DNA of 64,000 bases from AP-15 sp963735445 (GTDB lineage Bacteria > Pseudomonadota > Alphaproteobacteria > ATCC43930 > CGMCC-115725): positions 1 to 64,000 of the forward strand of contig CAVTLC010000002.1 of NCBI GenBank assembly GCA_963735445.1, written 5' to 3'. The notes beneath the pieces are model-generated. The model saw only the letters and a program-made list of their open reading frames with translations. It was not told the DNA's origin and did no database searches. Positions 45,669-54,712 of this stretch are shown here, one piece after another. The position numbers were made by a program, and so were the translations under genes. How positions within the stretch are numbered: the first letter of the stretch is position 1; each line of letters opens with the position of its first letter.

Positions 45669-46361
45669 ATGATGAGGGCTGGCCGCAGAATCCTAATCGT
45701 CGATGATGATACCGCGCTCCGCAAGTCGCTCGCCGAGCAGCTGGAGCTGAACGATGAGTTTCTAGCCGTCGAATGCGACAGTGGAGCGCAAGCACTGCAG
45801 GCGGTCGAACAGCACCGGTTCGACGCGATATTGCTCGATATCGGACTTCCCGATATGGACGGGCGCGAAGTATGCCGGGCGCTTCGCCGTAAAGAGATAC
45901 ACGTTCCGATCATGATGCTGACGGCCTCGGACACCGATGCCGACACCGTGATCGGTCTCGATTCGGGAGCCGATGATTATGTGACAAAGCCGTTTCGGCT
46001 CAGCGTGCTGTTGGCCCGGCTGCGGGCGCATCTGCGCCAGAGCGAACACAGCGACGATGCCATCTTTACGATCGGCCCATACTCATTTCGTCCAAGCGCA
46101 AAGCTGCTGACCGACCCGAGCAGCCGCAAGAAAGTGCGACTGACCGAAAAAGAAACGGCGATCTTGAAATATCTATATCGCGCGGGCGATCAGGTCATCG
46201 GACGCGAAACCTTGCTCGGCGAGGTATGGGGATACAATGCCGGGGTCACCACCCACACCCTCGAAACCCATGTATACCGCTTGCGGCAAAAGATCGAACG
46301 TAATCCGACCTCAGCCGAAATCTTGGTGACCGAGCCCGGCGGTTATCGTCTCGTCCCTTGA
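45669..46361 (+). CDS. OmpR/PhoB-family DNA-binding response regulator
   Basis: 230 residues: receiver (1-120) with DDD acidic pocket in ILIVDDDTALRKS, phosphoacceptor D in AILLDIGLPDMDG, T in IMMLTAS, K in YVTKPFR; then a winged-helix DNA-binding domain (LTEKETAILKYLYRAGDQVIGRETLLGEVWGY ... THTLETHVYRLRQKIE). ATG 45669 or 45672 follows GGCGGGGG. No partner kinase is adjacent. It resembles the alphaproteobacterial essential envelope regulator CenR group in overall layout, but I cannot confirm the subgroup. Confidence 0.9.
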   Translation: MMRAGRRILIVDDDTALRKSLAEQLELNDEFLAVECDSGAQALQAVEQHRFDAILLDIGLPDMDGREVCRALRRKEIHVPIMMLTASDTDADTVIGLDSGADDYVTKPFRLSVLLARLRAHLRQSEHSDDAIFTIGPYSFRPSAKLLTDPSSRKKVRLTEKETAILKYLYRAGDQVIGRETLLGEVWGYNAGVTTHTLETHVYRLRQKIERNPTSAEILVTEPGGYRLVP

Positions 46362-46425
46362 TGCATCGGACGGAGGCACTGGCAACAGCCGGATCGCAGC
46401 AAGACGTCGTTTTGTCCGGTCTCAG

Positions 46426-47340
46426 GTGAACGAATTACTGATCGTCAGCGGGGCAGACAGCGCCTATTTCCCGTTGCTGAAAGACACCGTTCTCTCGGTT
46501 CAAGCTCTCCGGCCTGACGCGGCGATCGGTATTCTCGACTGTGGGCTCGATCCCGATCAAACTCAGTGGCTCTCGGCGCGCGTCGCTCACTTGGTCAAGC
46601 CGGGCTGGGACATCGATTTTCCGGGGCAGACCGCGACCGCCGAAGCCCGCAAGGCGCAATTCGCTCGGCCTTTCTTGCCCCGCCACTTTCCGGGATACGA
46701 CGTCTATTTGTGGATCGACGCGGACGCTTGGGTGCAGGACTGGCGGGCGGTCGATATTTATGTCGAAGCCGCACGCCGCGGTAAGCTCGCCATCGTCCCG
46801 GAGATCGACCGCGCGTACAAACGCCACTACAAGCGACCCAAATTGTTCGGCTGGACCTTGCCATGGAAAAATTACCGTGAGGCGTTCGGTTGGCGCGTTG
46901 CCGATCGGCTTGGGCGTAACCCGATGGTCAATTGCGGCGTCTTTGCGCTGCGAGGCGACGCGCCGCATTGGCAAGTGTGGGGCCGCGTGATGGCGCGGGT
47001 TGCGCAGCGGACGCGGTTCTTTTTCGTTGAACAGACGGCGCTCAATTACGCCATCTTTGCCGAACATCTGCCGGTCGATTTTCTACCGGCTTATTGTAAT
47101 TGGATGCCGGGCGACGCTGCCCCCGCTTTCGATGCCGAACGCGGTCTATTTGTCGAGCCCTATTCGCCGCACGAGGTGATCGGGATAATGCACTTGGCCG
47201 GTCGGGAGCAGAAAAACCACAGTTTCCGCCTAAACCGGCTCGATGGTGGGGAAATCGAGACTTCGCTCCGCTACAGCGAAAGCCGCGCGTTGTGCAAACC
47301 GACTAGTAGCGAGCAGCGGTTTACAACCGAGACTGCCTGA
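46426..47340 (+). CDS. Putative glycosyltransferase with DxD motif
   Basis: 304 residues from GTG 46426. GT-A-like: LLIVSGADSAYFPLLKDTVLSVQALRP at the N-terminus (sugar-nucleotide fold), the metal-binding DxD in LWIDADAWVQDW, MVNCGVFALRG, and a late GIMHLAG. Closest in style to families 8 and related galactosyl/glucosyl transferases. Cytoplasmic or membrane-peripheral; acceptor unknown. It follows the response regulator by 64 bases on the same strand. Confidence 0.7.
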   Translation: MNELLIVSGADSAYFPLLKDTVLSVQALRPDAAIGILDCGLDPDQTQWLSARVAHLVKPGWDIDFPGQTATAEARKAQFARPFLPRHFPGYDVYLWIDADAWVQDWRAVDIYVEAARRGKLAIVPEIDRAYKRHYKRPKLFGWTLPWKNYREAFGWRVADRLGRNPMVNCGVFALRGDAPHWQVWGRVMARVAQRTRFFFVEQTALNYAIFAEHLPVDFLPAYCNWMPGDAAPAFDAERGLFVEPYSPHEVIGIMHLAGREQKNHSFRLNRLDGGEIETSLRYSESRALCKPTSSEQRFTTETA

Positions 47341-47358
47341 GAGATCAGCCTAATCCAG

Positions 47359-47398
47359 GTTCGCCGCTCTCTATCGTTTCTTCAGGAGAGCGGCGAAC
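47359..47398. terminator. Strong stem-loop between converging genes
   Basis: GTTCGCCGCTCTC (47359-47371) and GAGAGCGGCGAAC (47386-47398) are perfect 13-base complements with a 14-base loop. It lies 18 bases after the glycosyltransferase stop and 9 bases before the sHSP stop on the other strand, so it can end both transcripts. No long T-run on either side. Confidence 0.7.
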
Positions 47399-47407
47399 AA
47401 CTGGAAA

Positions 47408-47866
47408 TTAGGCGGATTTTAGTTCGATCTTTCTCGCCTTGGCGGGAGCCGCCTTGGGGAGGACGAGGTGCAATACGCCGTCCTTCGCGGTCGCTTCGAT
47501 ACGATCACGGTCGATATCTTCGGATAGCGTAAAGACGCGTTCGTAGTCGCCGTCGGCATATTCAGAGTAAACCCGCTGATAGCCGGTGTGCTGCTGGTTG
47601 GCGGAGCGGGCCCGGATCGTCAAAACCCTACGCTCCAACGTGATGTCGACACCGTCAGGGCCGACCCCAGGCATCTCGCACATCACCATTAGGCTGTCGG
47701 TGGTCTCATAGATATCGGCTGGCGGCACGAAAACCGGGCGGGGAACATTGTTACCCGAACCACCTTGCGTCTGCGCTACCTGCTGACCTTGTTTCTGCGG
47801 CGTGCGCTGCTCGTTACCTTGCGTCTGTGGCGTGCGCTGCTCCACCGTGCTTACTTCTTGGGGCAT
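47408..47866 (-). CDS. Small heat-shock protein (Hsp20 family)
   Basis: 152 residues from ATG 47866 (GGAGGATAGAGAG upstream). The N-terminal 45 residues are Q/T/N-rich (QRTPQTQGNEQRTPQKQGQQ), a disordered arm. The alpha-crystallin domain runs from about 50 to 150: PADIYETTDSLMVMCEMPGVG, RRVLTIRARS, and the conserved KDGVLHLVLPKA. ATP-independent holdase preventing aggregation. It is transcribed with the second sHSP gene, 20 bases apart, as a heat/stress pair. Confidence 0.93.
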   Translation of the reverse strand: MPQEVSTVEQRTPQTQGNEQRTPQKQGQQVAQTQGGSGNNVPRPVFVPPADIYETTDSLMVMCEMPGVGPDGVDITLERRVLTIRARSANQQHTGYQRVYSEYADGDYERVFTLSEDIDRDRIEATAKDGVLHLVLPKAAPAKARKIELKSA

Positions 47867-47886
47867 CTCTCTATCCTCCAATTGGG

Positions 47887-48324
47887 TCAAGCGGCGCGGA
47901 TCTGAATTTTCTTCGGCCGATCCGCTTCCAGCCGCTCAAGTTCGATCTCGAGAACGCCGTTGCTGTATCGAGCTTGGACTTTTTCGGGATCGACGCGGAA
48001 CGGCAGTTGAATGGTTCGCGCAAAAGTACCGTAAGCGCGCTCGCGCCGATGCCACTTCACGTTCTGCTGCTGTATTTGCGGCTCGCGCTTTCCTTCCAAT
48101 GTCAGCACTTCGTCCTGAAGGCTGATGTTTACGTCGTCACGCTTCATGCCCGGCAATTCGGCGGTGACCACAACGCTGTTTTCGCCGAGCCAAATGTTGA
48201 CGGGAGGAAACTCGCGCGCTGCCGCCGAACTGAACCCCGAAAATACGCGGTTCATCTCGCTTTGCATTCGACGCAATTCGAGGAAAGGGTCGAGCCCCAG
48301 GCGGGGAAATTCCGATAAGGCCAT
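47887..48324 (-). CDS. Small heat-shock protein (Hsp20 family), second copy
   Basis: 145 residues. The N-terminus MALSEFPRLGLDPFLELRRMQSEMNRVF is typical of class A bacterial sHSPs. The alpha-crystallin domain has NIWLGENSVVVTAELPGMKRDDV, LEGKRE, RTIQLPFRVDPEKVQARYSNGVLEIELER. ATG 48324 follows GGAGGAGTGAAAA. No ROSE-type RNA thermometer is obvious in the leader. The two paralogues differ mostly in their N-terminal arms. Confidence 0.94.
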   Translation of the reverse strand: MALSEFPRLGLDPFLELRRMQSEMNRVFSGFSSAAAREFPPVNIWLGENSVVVTAELPGMKRDDVNISLQDEVLTLEGKREPQIQQQNVKWHRRERAYGTFARTIQLPFRVDPEKVQARYSNGVLEIELERLEADRPKKIQIRAA

Positions 48325-48724
48325 TTTTCACTCCTCCAAGATCACCAGAAACGCCGCCCAGCCTGCGACAGGTGAAGATGGAGAAGTCGGCCCGAGAATG
48401 TCCGATAGCGATGCCGCGATTGGCCCGGACAAAATCCGGGGAGGAGTGGGTAACGATCGATCACATCCTCACCAAGAAGCGACATGACCTCGGTCGGCCG
48501 ATTGCTTGCCCGACCTTCATTCCTGCCGAGACCCGCTGGGCGGCATCCGGCACGACTTTTGATCTAGGAGGCCCGGTCCCGACCTTCAAGCGGCAAGCCG
48601 GGCGGAACTTGCGGCATTCCGGAGTAGTTCATATTTCGCCTGCCGGATAAAAATATTTTGCGGCCTGCGCGGACTGCTTCGGCAACCGCTCACAACGGAG
48701 ACTAGCAAGAAAGGGCGCGAAGCA
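48325..48724. other. Regulatory region between sHSP operon and glycan gene pair
   Basis: About 400 bases without a supported gene. It must contain the minus-strand sHSP promoter and the plus-strand promoter of the GT4 gene. A 92-residue reading frame at 48372-48650 has no recognisable features. The EcfG-like box at 48604-48629 is the main signal. Confidence 0.5.
48604..48629 (+). promoter_or_regulatory. EcfG-like promoter, one mismatch, for the GT4 gene
   Basis: GGAAC (48604-48608), 17-base spacer, AGTT (48626-48629). It lies 96 bases upstream of the GT4 start and has one difference from GGAAC-N16/17-CGTT. Confidence 0.35.
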
Positions 48725-49801
48725 ATGCGAATTGCTCAGGTGGCACCTTTGTATGAGAGCTGCCCACCGCAACTTTACGGCGGGACAGAGCGTGTGGTCT
48801 CGCATTTAACGGAGGAGTTGGTTCGTCAAGGCCATGAAGTCACCCTTTTCGCAAGTGGCGACTCGCGGACCAAGGCAAAATTAGAGGCGCCATGCGAGCG
48901 AGCGCTTAGACTTGATCCCGGCTGCCGGGATCCCCTGGCGCACCATATGGTTTTGGTCAATCGTGTGGCGCGCAACGCGCACCTATTCGACATAATTCAC
49001 TTCCATACCGATTATCTGCACTTCCCGTTGTTTGCTCCGCGCTCGGGCAAGACGCTGACGACCTTCCACGGCCGCCTCGATGCACCGGACTTGCCGGCCT
49101 TATTGCGGGAATTTCCAATGATGCCGCTGGTGTCGATCTCGGACGCCCAGCGCGCGCCATTATCTTGGGCGAATTGGTACGGCACAGTGCATCACGGCCT
49201 CCCGCCCGATCTCTTCTCTCCAGGGCGCGGAAAGGGTGGCTATCTCGCTTTTGTGGGTCGAATAAGCCCGGAAAAAGGGCCGGAACGGGCAATCGAAATC
49301 GCCCGCCGTGTTGGCCTGCCGTTGGTCATCGCGGCCAAAGTCGACAAGGCCGACTACGAGTACTACCAAGCTCAAGTCGAGCCTCTGCTCAATGACCCGC
49401 TGATCGAATTCATCGGCGAAGTGAACGAGGACGAAAAGGGTTCATTACTCGGCGATGCGGCGGCGCTGCTTTTCCCGATCGATTGGCCGGAGCCGTTCGG
49501 GCTCGTGCAGATCGAGGCGATGGCCTGCGGCACACCCGTCGTCGCGTTTCGGCGCGGCGCCGTTCCCGAAATCATTGACCCTGGTGTTAGCGGCTTTATC
49601 GTCGACAACCTCGATGAGGCGGTCGCGGCAATTCCAGCAGCGCTTAGGCTCGATCGTGACATGATCCGTCAACGCTTCGACGATCGCTTCCAAGTCGAGC
49701 GCATGACGCGCGATTATGTTGGCCTTTACCGAAAAATCTTGCATTTCGGGGCGGTCAGCGATCGGAAACCCACCACCGCAGCTGATGCTGGGGACCTTTA
49801 A
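48725..49801 (+). CDS. GT4-family glycosyltransferase
   Basis: 358 residues, GT-B fold. N-terminal MRIAQVAPLYESCPPQLYGGTERVV and later FVGRISPEKGPERAIEIA are typical of GT4. The nucleotide-sugar site is the E-x7-E in PEPFGLVQIEAMACGTPVVAF. Related proteins transfer glucose, mannose or trehalose-type sugars. The glucosidase gene follows 29 bases later; the pair sits next to the sHSP genes under a possible stress promoter, suggesting a protective glucan, trehalose or glycogen-like role (inference). Confidence 0.85.
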   Translation: MRIAQVAPLYESCPPQLYGGTERVVSHLTEELVRQGHEVTLFASGDSRTKAKLEAPCERALRLDPGCRDPLAHHMVLVNRVARNAHLFDIIHFHTDYLHFPLFAPRSGKTLTTFHGRLDAPDLPALLREFPMMPLVSISDAQRAPLSWANWYGTVHHGLPPDLFSPGRGKGGYLAFVGRISPEKGPERAIEIARRVGLPLVIAAKVDKADYEYYQAQVEPLLNDPLIEFIGEVNEDEKGSLLGDAAALLFPIDWPEPFGLVQIEAMACGTPVVAFRRGAVPEIIDPGVSGFIVDNLDEAVAAIPAALRLDRDMIRQRFDDRFQVERMTRDYVGLYRKILHFGAVSDRKPTTAADAGDL

Positions 49802-49830
49802 GCCCCTCGTCGCGAGGGTGTAACCTTTTA

Positions 49831-52023
49831 GTGGCTGAATCTGCAATGTCTGAAGCAGCCTCCGGAGGCGGCGAGGCTTCTCGCTTTTCCATTGAATCGG
49901 CAACCTCATTACAGGAGCGCCGGCCGCGGACATTAAAAAGCGGTCATACCTTTGCGGTTTTTGATCCGCGCGGCGACATCGTCGCTACCGCCGGTAGCCC
50001 AGATGGCATTTATCATCGCGACACCCGGCATTTGTCGCGTCTCGAATTGCGGCTTAACGACGCGCCGCTTCTCCTCCTCAGCTCGAATGTTCAAGAGGAC
50101 AATGTCGTTCTGACGGTGGACTTGACCAACCCGGATCTAGGCCCCGGCGATCAAAATAAGCTGCTTGGAGAACGCATCCACATCAACCGCCGACGATATA
50201 TCGCAGCGAACTGCTGTTATGAACGCTTGCTCGTGCACAATTTCGATGTTGTTCAGCACCAGCTAAGCTTAAACATCGATTTCGCCTCGGATTTCGCCGA
50301 CCTGTTTGAGGTCCGCGGACAAAGACGCGAGCGGCGCGGCCAACAGTCGACCGAGCAGCGCTCGGACTCCTCGATTGCTCTCCATTACTTCGGGTTGGAC
50401 GGGGTGGAGCGGATCACCACGCTCTCGTTTGATCCCCCGCCGACCCGGCTTGATGGGAGCCAAGCATATTATCAACTCACGCTGGCGCCGGGCGAGGCGA
50501 TGCGGGCGGTTCTACAGATCGCCTGCAGTAAAAAAGCCCCCGACAGTGACTTAGCCCGGCAGTTCTATAGCACTCTGCGTTTGGCGCGGCGCGCGATGCG
50601 GACCGCGAGCGGGCGCGCCGTCGCGCTCGAAAGCTCGAATTCGGTTTTCAATGAGATGGCGCGACGCTCCGTCGCCGACCTCTACATGCTGATCACCGAA
50701 ACCGAGCATGGGCCCTACCCATTCGCCGGAATTCCCTGGTTCAGCACCGTATTTGGCCGCGATGGGATTATCACCGCGCTGTTCGCGCTGTGGCTCGATC
50801 CGGCGATCGCCAGAGGCGTTTTGAAATTTCTCGCCGCCACACAGGCTACCGAAATCGATCCTGCGCGTGATGCCGAGCCAGGCAAAATTTTGCATGAGAT
50901 GCGCGGCGGTGAGATGGCCGCACTCGGAGAGGTGCCGTTCTCGCGCTATTATGGGACCGTCGATGCGACGCCGCTCTTCGTCATGCTTGCCGGCGAATAC
51001 TATGCGCGTACCGGCGATCTCGACACCATTCGCGCATTGTGGCCGAACCTTGAAGCCGCGCTGCGCTGGTGCGACACCTACGGCGATGCCGACGGCGACG
51101 GGTTTGTCGAATACCACCGGAAAAACGCCAACGGGTTGGTGAACCAGGGCTGGAAGGACTTGCACGACGCGATCTTTCATGCCGATGGTCGACTTGCCGA
51201 AGGCCCGATCGCGCTGTGCGAAGTTCAAGGTTATGTCTACGCCGCCAAACAACAGGGAGCAAATCTCGCGGCGGCACTCGGTGACCCCGCGATGGCCTCG
51301 CGCTTACGGCAAGAGGCTGAGACTTTGCGCGAGAAGTTCGAAGCCGCGTTTTGGTGCGAGGAGCTTTCGACCTATGGGCTGGCTCTTGATGGCGACAAAA
51401 ACCTTTGCCGAGTTGTCTCTTCAAATGCCGGGCATGCGTTGCTAACCGGTATCGCCGACCCGGAGCGAGCGCGCCAGGTCGCCGATACGTTACTGGGGCT
51501 GTCGTGCTATTCGGGGTGGGGCGTACGCACAATTGCTGTATCAGCGGCTCGCTATAACCCCATGTCCTATCATAACGGTTCGGTCTGGCCGCATGACAAC
51601 GGTCTGATCGCGCTCGGCCTCGCGCGCTATGGACTGAAACAGGGGGTGCTCAAAATATTTCGGGGCCTGTTCGAAGCCGGCGGACATATGGACTTACGGC
51701 GGCTACCCGAGCTGTTTTGCGGGTTTCCCTGGCGCCAGCTAAACGCGCCGACGCTCTATCCGGTTGCCTGCAGCCCGCAAGCCTGGGCAGCCGCGAGTGT
51801 GTTCGCCTTGGTGCAAGCCAGTCTCGGACTGAGTTTTACTAATCAAGCGACTGAAATTTCTTTTGACCGGCCATTGTTGCCTCGCTTTATCAACGAACTG
51901 CACTTGCGGGGTCTGCAGGTGAGAGGCGGCTCGGCCGATGTCGTGGTGCGGCGTCACGAACGGGATGTTGCCCTTAACATTACGCGCCGCGAGGGCGTTG
52001 TGCCGATCATCGTCAGCCGCTGA
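49831..52023 (+). CDS. Amylo-alpha-1,6-glucosidase-type (glycogen debranching) protein
   Basis: 730 residues. The N-terminal beta domain has HTFAVFDPRGDIVATAGSPDGIYHRDTRHLSRLEL, the signature start of the bacterial glycogen-debranching/MGH1-like family. The C-terminal (alpha/alpha)6 barrel includes GIPWFSTVFGRDGIITALFALWL, EVQGYVYAAKQQGA and YHNGSVWPHDNGLIALGLARYG with catalytic acidic residues. Hydrolyses alpha-1,6 branches or acts on related glycans. GTG 49831 is used; ATG 49846 is also possible. It is partnered with the GT4 gene. Confidence 0.88.
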   Translation: MAESAMSEAASGGGEASRFSIESATSLQERRPRTLKSGHTFAVFDPRGDIVATAGSPDGIYHRDTRHLSRLELRLNDAPLLLLSSNVQEDNVVLTVDLTNPDLGPGDQNKLLGERIHINRRRYIAANCCYERLLVHNFDVVQHQLSLNIDFASDFADLFEVRGQRRERRGQQSTEQRSDSSIALHYFGLDGVERITTLSFDPPPTRLDGSQAYYQLTLAPGEAMRAVLQIACSKKAPDSDLARQFYSTLRLARRAMRTASGRAVALESSNSVFNEMARRSVADLYMLITETEHGPYPFAGIPWFSTVFGRDGIITALFALWLDPAIARGVLKFLAATQATEIDPARDAEPGKILHEMRGGEMAALGEVPFSRYYGTVDATPLFVMLAGEYYARTGDLDTIRALWPNLEAALRWCDTYGDADGDGFVEYHRKNANGLVNQGWKDLHDAIFHADGRLAEGPIALCEVQGYVYAAKQQGANLAAALGDPAMASRLRQEAETLREKFEAAFWCEELSTYGLALDGDKNLCRVVSSNAGHALLTGIADPERARQVADTLLGLSCYSGWGVRTIAVSAARYNPMSYHNGSVWPHDNGLIALGLARYGLKQGVLKIFRGLFEAGGHMDLRRLPELFCGFPWRQLNAPTLYPVACSPQAWAAASVFALVQASLGLSFTNQATEISFDRPLLPRFINELHLRGLQVRGGSADVVVRRHERDVALNITRREGVVPIIVSR

Positions 52024-52051
52024 AACTCACAACCAGAAACTCACTAAGCGG

Positions 52052-52825
52052 TTAGAATCCCGCCGCAAGGCCTTCCTCCGCTAGACCGAAATAGGCTTGT
52101 GGGTCAGACGGCGCCTCGCCGAGCGCCTGCTCTTCGCGGCCAACGCAGCGACGAGTTGCCTGAAACACCGACCGCCAATTTGACCTGCCCGGCAAGGCAT
52201 TCAGAAAACAGCCATCGAAAAAGCTGTAAGTGCGCTCGACCTGACAACCAAAGGACGGCCGGTCGCGCCGCGAGGCGGTCATGATGATCCGGTTGGGCTT
52301 GATCATTGCCCCGCTGGCAAAGCCGCCGCTATAGCAGCTTGAGACCACGACAACCGTCGGTACGGTAGCGCAGCCCTGCGACAGCGCCTGCGCCAATTCT
52401 TCGGGATGGAGTGCACGCTGCGACGGCGCCAGCCACAAGCCGCCATTGTGCTGGCCATGCGATGTCAAAAAGATAAAGCAACGGTCGGCAGGCCCCGCCG
52501 CCAGACTGGCAATGCGTCGCAGCAGGTTTTCCGCGGTGGCCGCCTCAACCCCGTCGTGCAGTTCGGCGGTGCTGGCGCTCAGCCGATGAATATTCGCGGG
52601 CGGAACGTTGACCGCGCGCAACCGCTTCTCCAGCGCATGGGTGGCGTCGTCAAATACTGGCTGCGCATCGTCGCCGGCGGCCAATACGACTTTCCAACTG
52701 CCGCCGGAGGCTGCTGATGGCAGAGCAGCCGATGCCGGAGCAACCGATCCGACAGCAACCGATGCCAGAACAGCCGGCGCCATTCGTAGCAAAACCCTCG
52801 TGAGCCAGCGCGAGGCGCGTGTCAT
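52052..52825 (-). CDS. Secreted C13 (legumain/caspase-like) cysteine peptidase
   Basis: About 257 residues from ATG 52825, with a signal peptide (MTRASRWLTRVLLRMAPAVLASVAVGSVAPASA). An ATG at 52858 is also in frame. The catalytic dyad is visible in the usual order: His in FIFLTSHGQHNGG and Cys in VVVSSCYSGGF, each after a hydrophobic strand, as in clan CD peptidases. Flanking GSWKVVLAAGDDAQPVFDDATHALE is the N-terminal strand region of bacterial C13 proteins. Periplasmic or lipoprotein-like, asparaginyl-type specificity possible. Divergent from the pterin dehydratase gene. Confidence 0.85.
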   Translation of the reverse strand: MTRASRWLTRVLLRMAPAVLASVAVGSVAPASAALPSAASGGSWKVVLAAGDDAQPVFDDATHALEKRLRAVNVPPANIHRLSASTAELHDGVEAATAENLLRRIASLAAGPADRCFIFLTSHGQHNGGLWLAPSQRALHPEELAQALSQGCATVPTVVVVSSCYSGGFASGAMIKPNRIIMTASRRDRPSFGCQVERTYSFFDGCFLNALPGRSNWRSVFQATRRCVGREEQALGEAPSDPQAYFGLAEEGLAAGF

Positions 52826-52891
52826 TCCGCCAGATCTCCATGCCCGCATCGGTTTCATGCTAGGCTCATCACTTTCGAAGGAGGATGCATA

Positions 52892-53251
52892 ATGGCCACT
52901 GCACTCGCCGAAAAAAGCTGTACGCCGTGCCGGGGCGGATTTCCGCCGTTAACCACCGACGAGGCTGAAGGACTTCACGCCCAAGCGCCGGAATGGGCAT
53001 TGCTGGACGATGCCAAGCGGATCGAACGCACCTATCGTTTCCGCAATTTCCGAGAGGCATTCAACTTTGTCGAGCGCGCGGCGGCGCTGGCTGAAGAGGA
53101 GGCTCATCATCCGGAAATCCGCTTTGGCTGGGGTTTTGCCGCGGTCTCGTTGCAAACGAAGAAAATCAAAGGTCTCCACGAAAACGACTTTATCATGGCA
53201 GCTAAGCTCGATCGCCTGGCCGCTGAGCAAGTTGCTGGGTCGTCATCCTAG
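52892..53251 (+). CDS. phhB: 4a-hydroxytetrahydrobiopterin dehydratase (pterin-4-alpha-carbinolamine dehydratase)
   Basis: 119 residues. The N-terminus holds CTPCRGGFPPLTTDEAEGL, common in the bacterial family, then RTYRFRNFREAFNFVERAAALAEEEAHHPEIRFGWG with the active-site HHP. Regenerates the pterin cofactor of aromatic amino acid hydroxylases, or a structural homologue. ATG 52892 follows AGGAGGATGCATA. The GYD gene follows 70 bases on; no phenylalanine hydroxylase is nearby. Confidence 0.93.
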   Translation: MATALAEKSCTPCRGGFPPLTTDEAEGLHAQAPEWALLDDAKRIERTYRFRNFREAFNFVERAAALAEEEAHHPEIRFGWGFAAVSLQTKKIKGLHENDFIMAAKLDRLAAEQVAGSSS

Positions 53252-53321
53252 CGCGCTCCAGGAAGCAGAGTTTCTTGGCCTCCAAGTCAAAGAGCAATTA
53301 GCCAGATAGGGAGGGTAGGTC

Positions 53322-53615
53322 ATGTCGACATATATCATGCTCGCCAATTGGACCGAGCAGGGCGCACAAAAGATCAAGGAATCACCGCGGCGGCTCGACT
53401 CGGCGAAGAAGGCGCTTGCCGATATGGGCGGTGAGTTCAAGGGGTTCTATATGACCATGGGGGATTATGACCTGGTCATGATCTATGACGCGCCGGACGA
53501 TGCGGTGTCCGCACGGTTCACGCTCGTCCTTGGCATGCTGGGAACCGTCCGCACCCGGACTTTGAAGGCTTTCCCCGAGGCGGCGTATCGCGAAATCGTT
53601 GCATCGCTTGGTTAG
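53322..53615 (+). CDS. GYD-domain protein
   Basis: 97 residues, starting MSTYIMLANWTEQGAQKIKE, with the family's GEFKGFYMTMGDYDLVMIYDAPDD block. Ferredoxin-like small protein; function unknown. ATG 53322 follows AGGGAGGGTAGGTC. Possibly co-transcribed with the pterin dehydratase gene. Confidence 0.92.
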   Translation: MSTYIMLANWTEQGAQKIKESPRRLDSAKKALADMGGEFKGFYMTMGDYDLVMIYDAPDDAVSARFTLVLGMLGTVRTRTLKAFPEAAYREIVASLG

Positions 53616-53758
53616 AGAACGCCCGTGCCGCCACGCTTGATGGTGGCCACATCGTTGCTTTGCGCTACTTCTGGGAGGTCCAAACCAGTATCGCTATAGC
53701 CAATCTAACTTGGGAAAATCGCTTTCGGCGGCTCGGGATGTCGTCGCCGTATCAGCGA

Positions 53759-54712
53759 TTACTCGTTCAGCCAGCGGCGAGCGAAACCCAGCAGCCCCTG
53801 CGGCAAAAAGATGACCATTGCGATAAAGATCGCGCCGACCGGGATCAGGTAATACTGGGTCAGAAAGCGCGACAGACCCTCGCGCAACAGCAGGAAAAAG
53901 GCGGCGCCGACAATCGGTCCGACGAGGGTACCGATGCCGCCAATGACGTTGTAGATCACGGTCTCGCCCGAAACGAGAAAGAACACGAAATCGGGGGCCG
54001 CGAACTGGTTCTGGATCGCGTAGAGAACCCCGGCGAGCCCGGCAAACAGCCCGGAGAGCATGACCGCAACGATCTTATAGCGCTCGACCGCGTAGCCGAT
54101 CGCACGGGTGCGCGCCTCGTTTTCGCGGATCGACTGCAGCACCATGCCAAACGGCGATTGGGTGATGCGCCGCAATAGCAAATACGACCCGGCCACGACC
54201 GCGAGCACAAACCAGTGCAGGATCGTCGGGGTGAACGGAATCGACAATGCCGGGCCGAAACCGAGCGCCGGCTGGTCGAAGTTAAGACCGTTCTCGCCGC
54301 CTGTCACCGACGTCCAAGTAAAAATGATGACATAAAAGATCTGCGAAAAGATCAATGTCGTAATCGCAAAATAGATGTCGCGCAGCCGCGTCGAAAAATA
54401 CGCGACAAAGGCGGCAACCGCGGCGGCGGCGATCAGCCCATAGAACAGCGCCAGCCACAGACTGGGCGGATGGGTGGTCAAGAGGGCTGCGGCCGCGCCA
54501 TACATGCCGAGCCCAAAAAAGGCCGAATGACCAAACGAGACCATGCCGGTATAGCCGATCAGGATGTCTGACGACATCGCCAACAGGCCCCAGATCAAGA
54601 TCTCGGTGACAAAACGGCGCCAGAACTCGGGGAGGACAAGGGGTGCAGCAAACAACAAGGCGATGATGACGGCGAAGCCCGTCCAAAAGACGACGCCGTG
54701 ACCCCGCCTCAT
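53759..54712 (-). CDS. Branched-chain amino acid-type ABC transporter permease (LivM)
   Basis: 317 residues, about nine to ten membrane segments. Typical: ILIWGLLAMSSDILIGYTGMVSFGHSAFFGLGMY, the cytoplasmic EAA-type loop SIRENEARTRAIGYAVERYKI, and VIGGIGTLVGPIVGAAFFLLL. ATG 54712 overlaps the LivH stop by four bases (ATGA). Part of the minus-strand set livG-livF-livH-livM with the binding protein upstream; together a complete HAAT-type importer for branched-chain or aromatic/amide substrates. Confidence 0.93.
   Translation of the reverse strand: MRRGHGVVFWTGFAVIIALLFAAPLVLPEFWRRFVTEILIWGLLAMSSDILIGYTGMVSFGHSAFFGLGMYGAAAALLTTHPPSLWLALFYGLIAAAAVAAFVAYFSTRLRDIYFAITTLIFSQIFYVIIFTWTSVTGGENGLNFDQPALGFGPALSIPFTPTILHWFVLAVVAGSYLLLRRITQSPFGMVLQSIRENEARTRAIGYAVERYKIVAVMLSGLFAGLAGVLYAIQNQFAAPDFVFFLVSGETVIYNVIGGIGTLVGPIVGAAFFLLLREGLSRFLTQYYLIPVGAIFIAMVIFLPQGLLGFARRWLNE

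Noticed and set aside
48372..48650. A 92-residue plus-strand reading frame in the sHSP upstream region
   Set aside because: No ribosome site at a sensible distance, no family-like sequence, and it overlaps the expected promoters.
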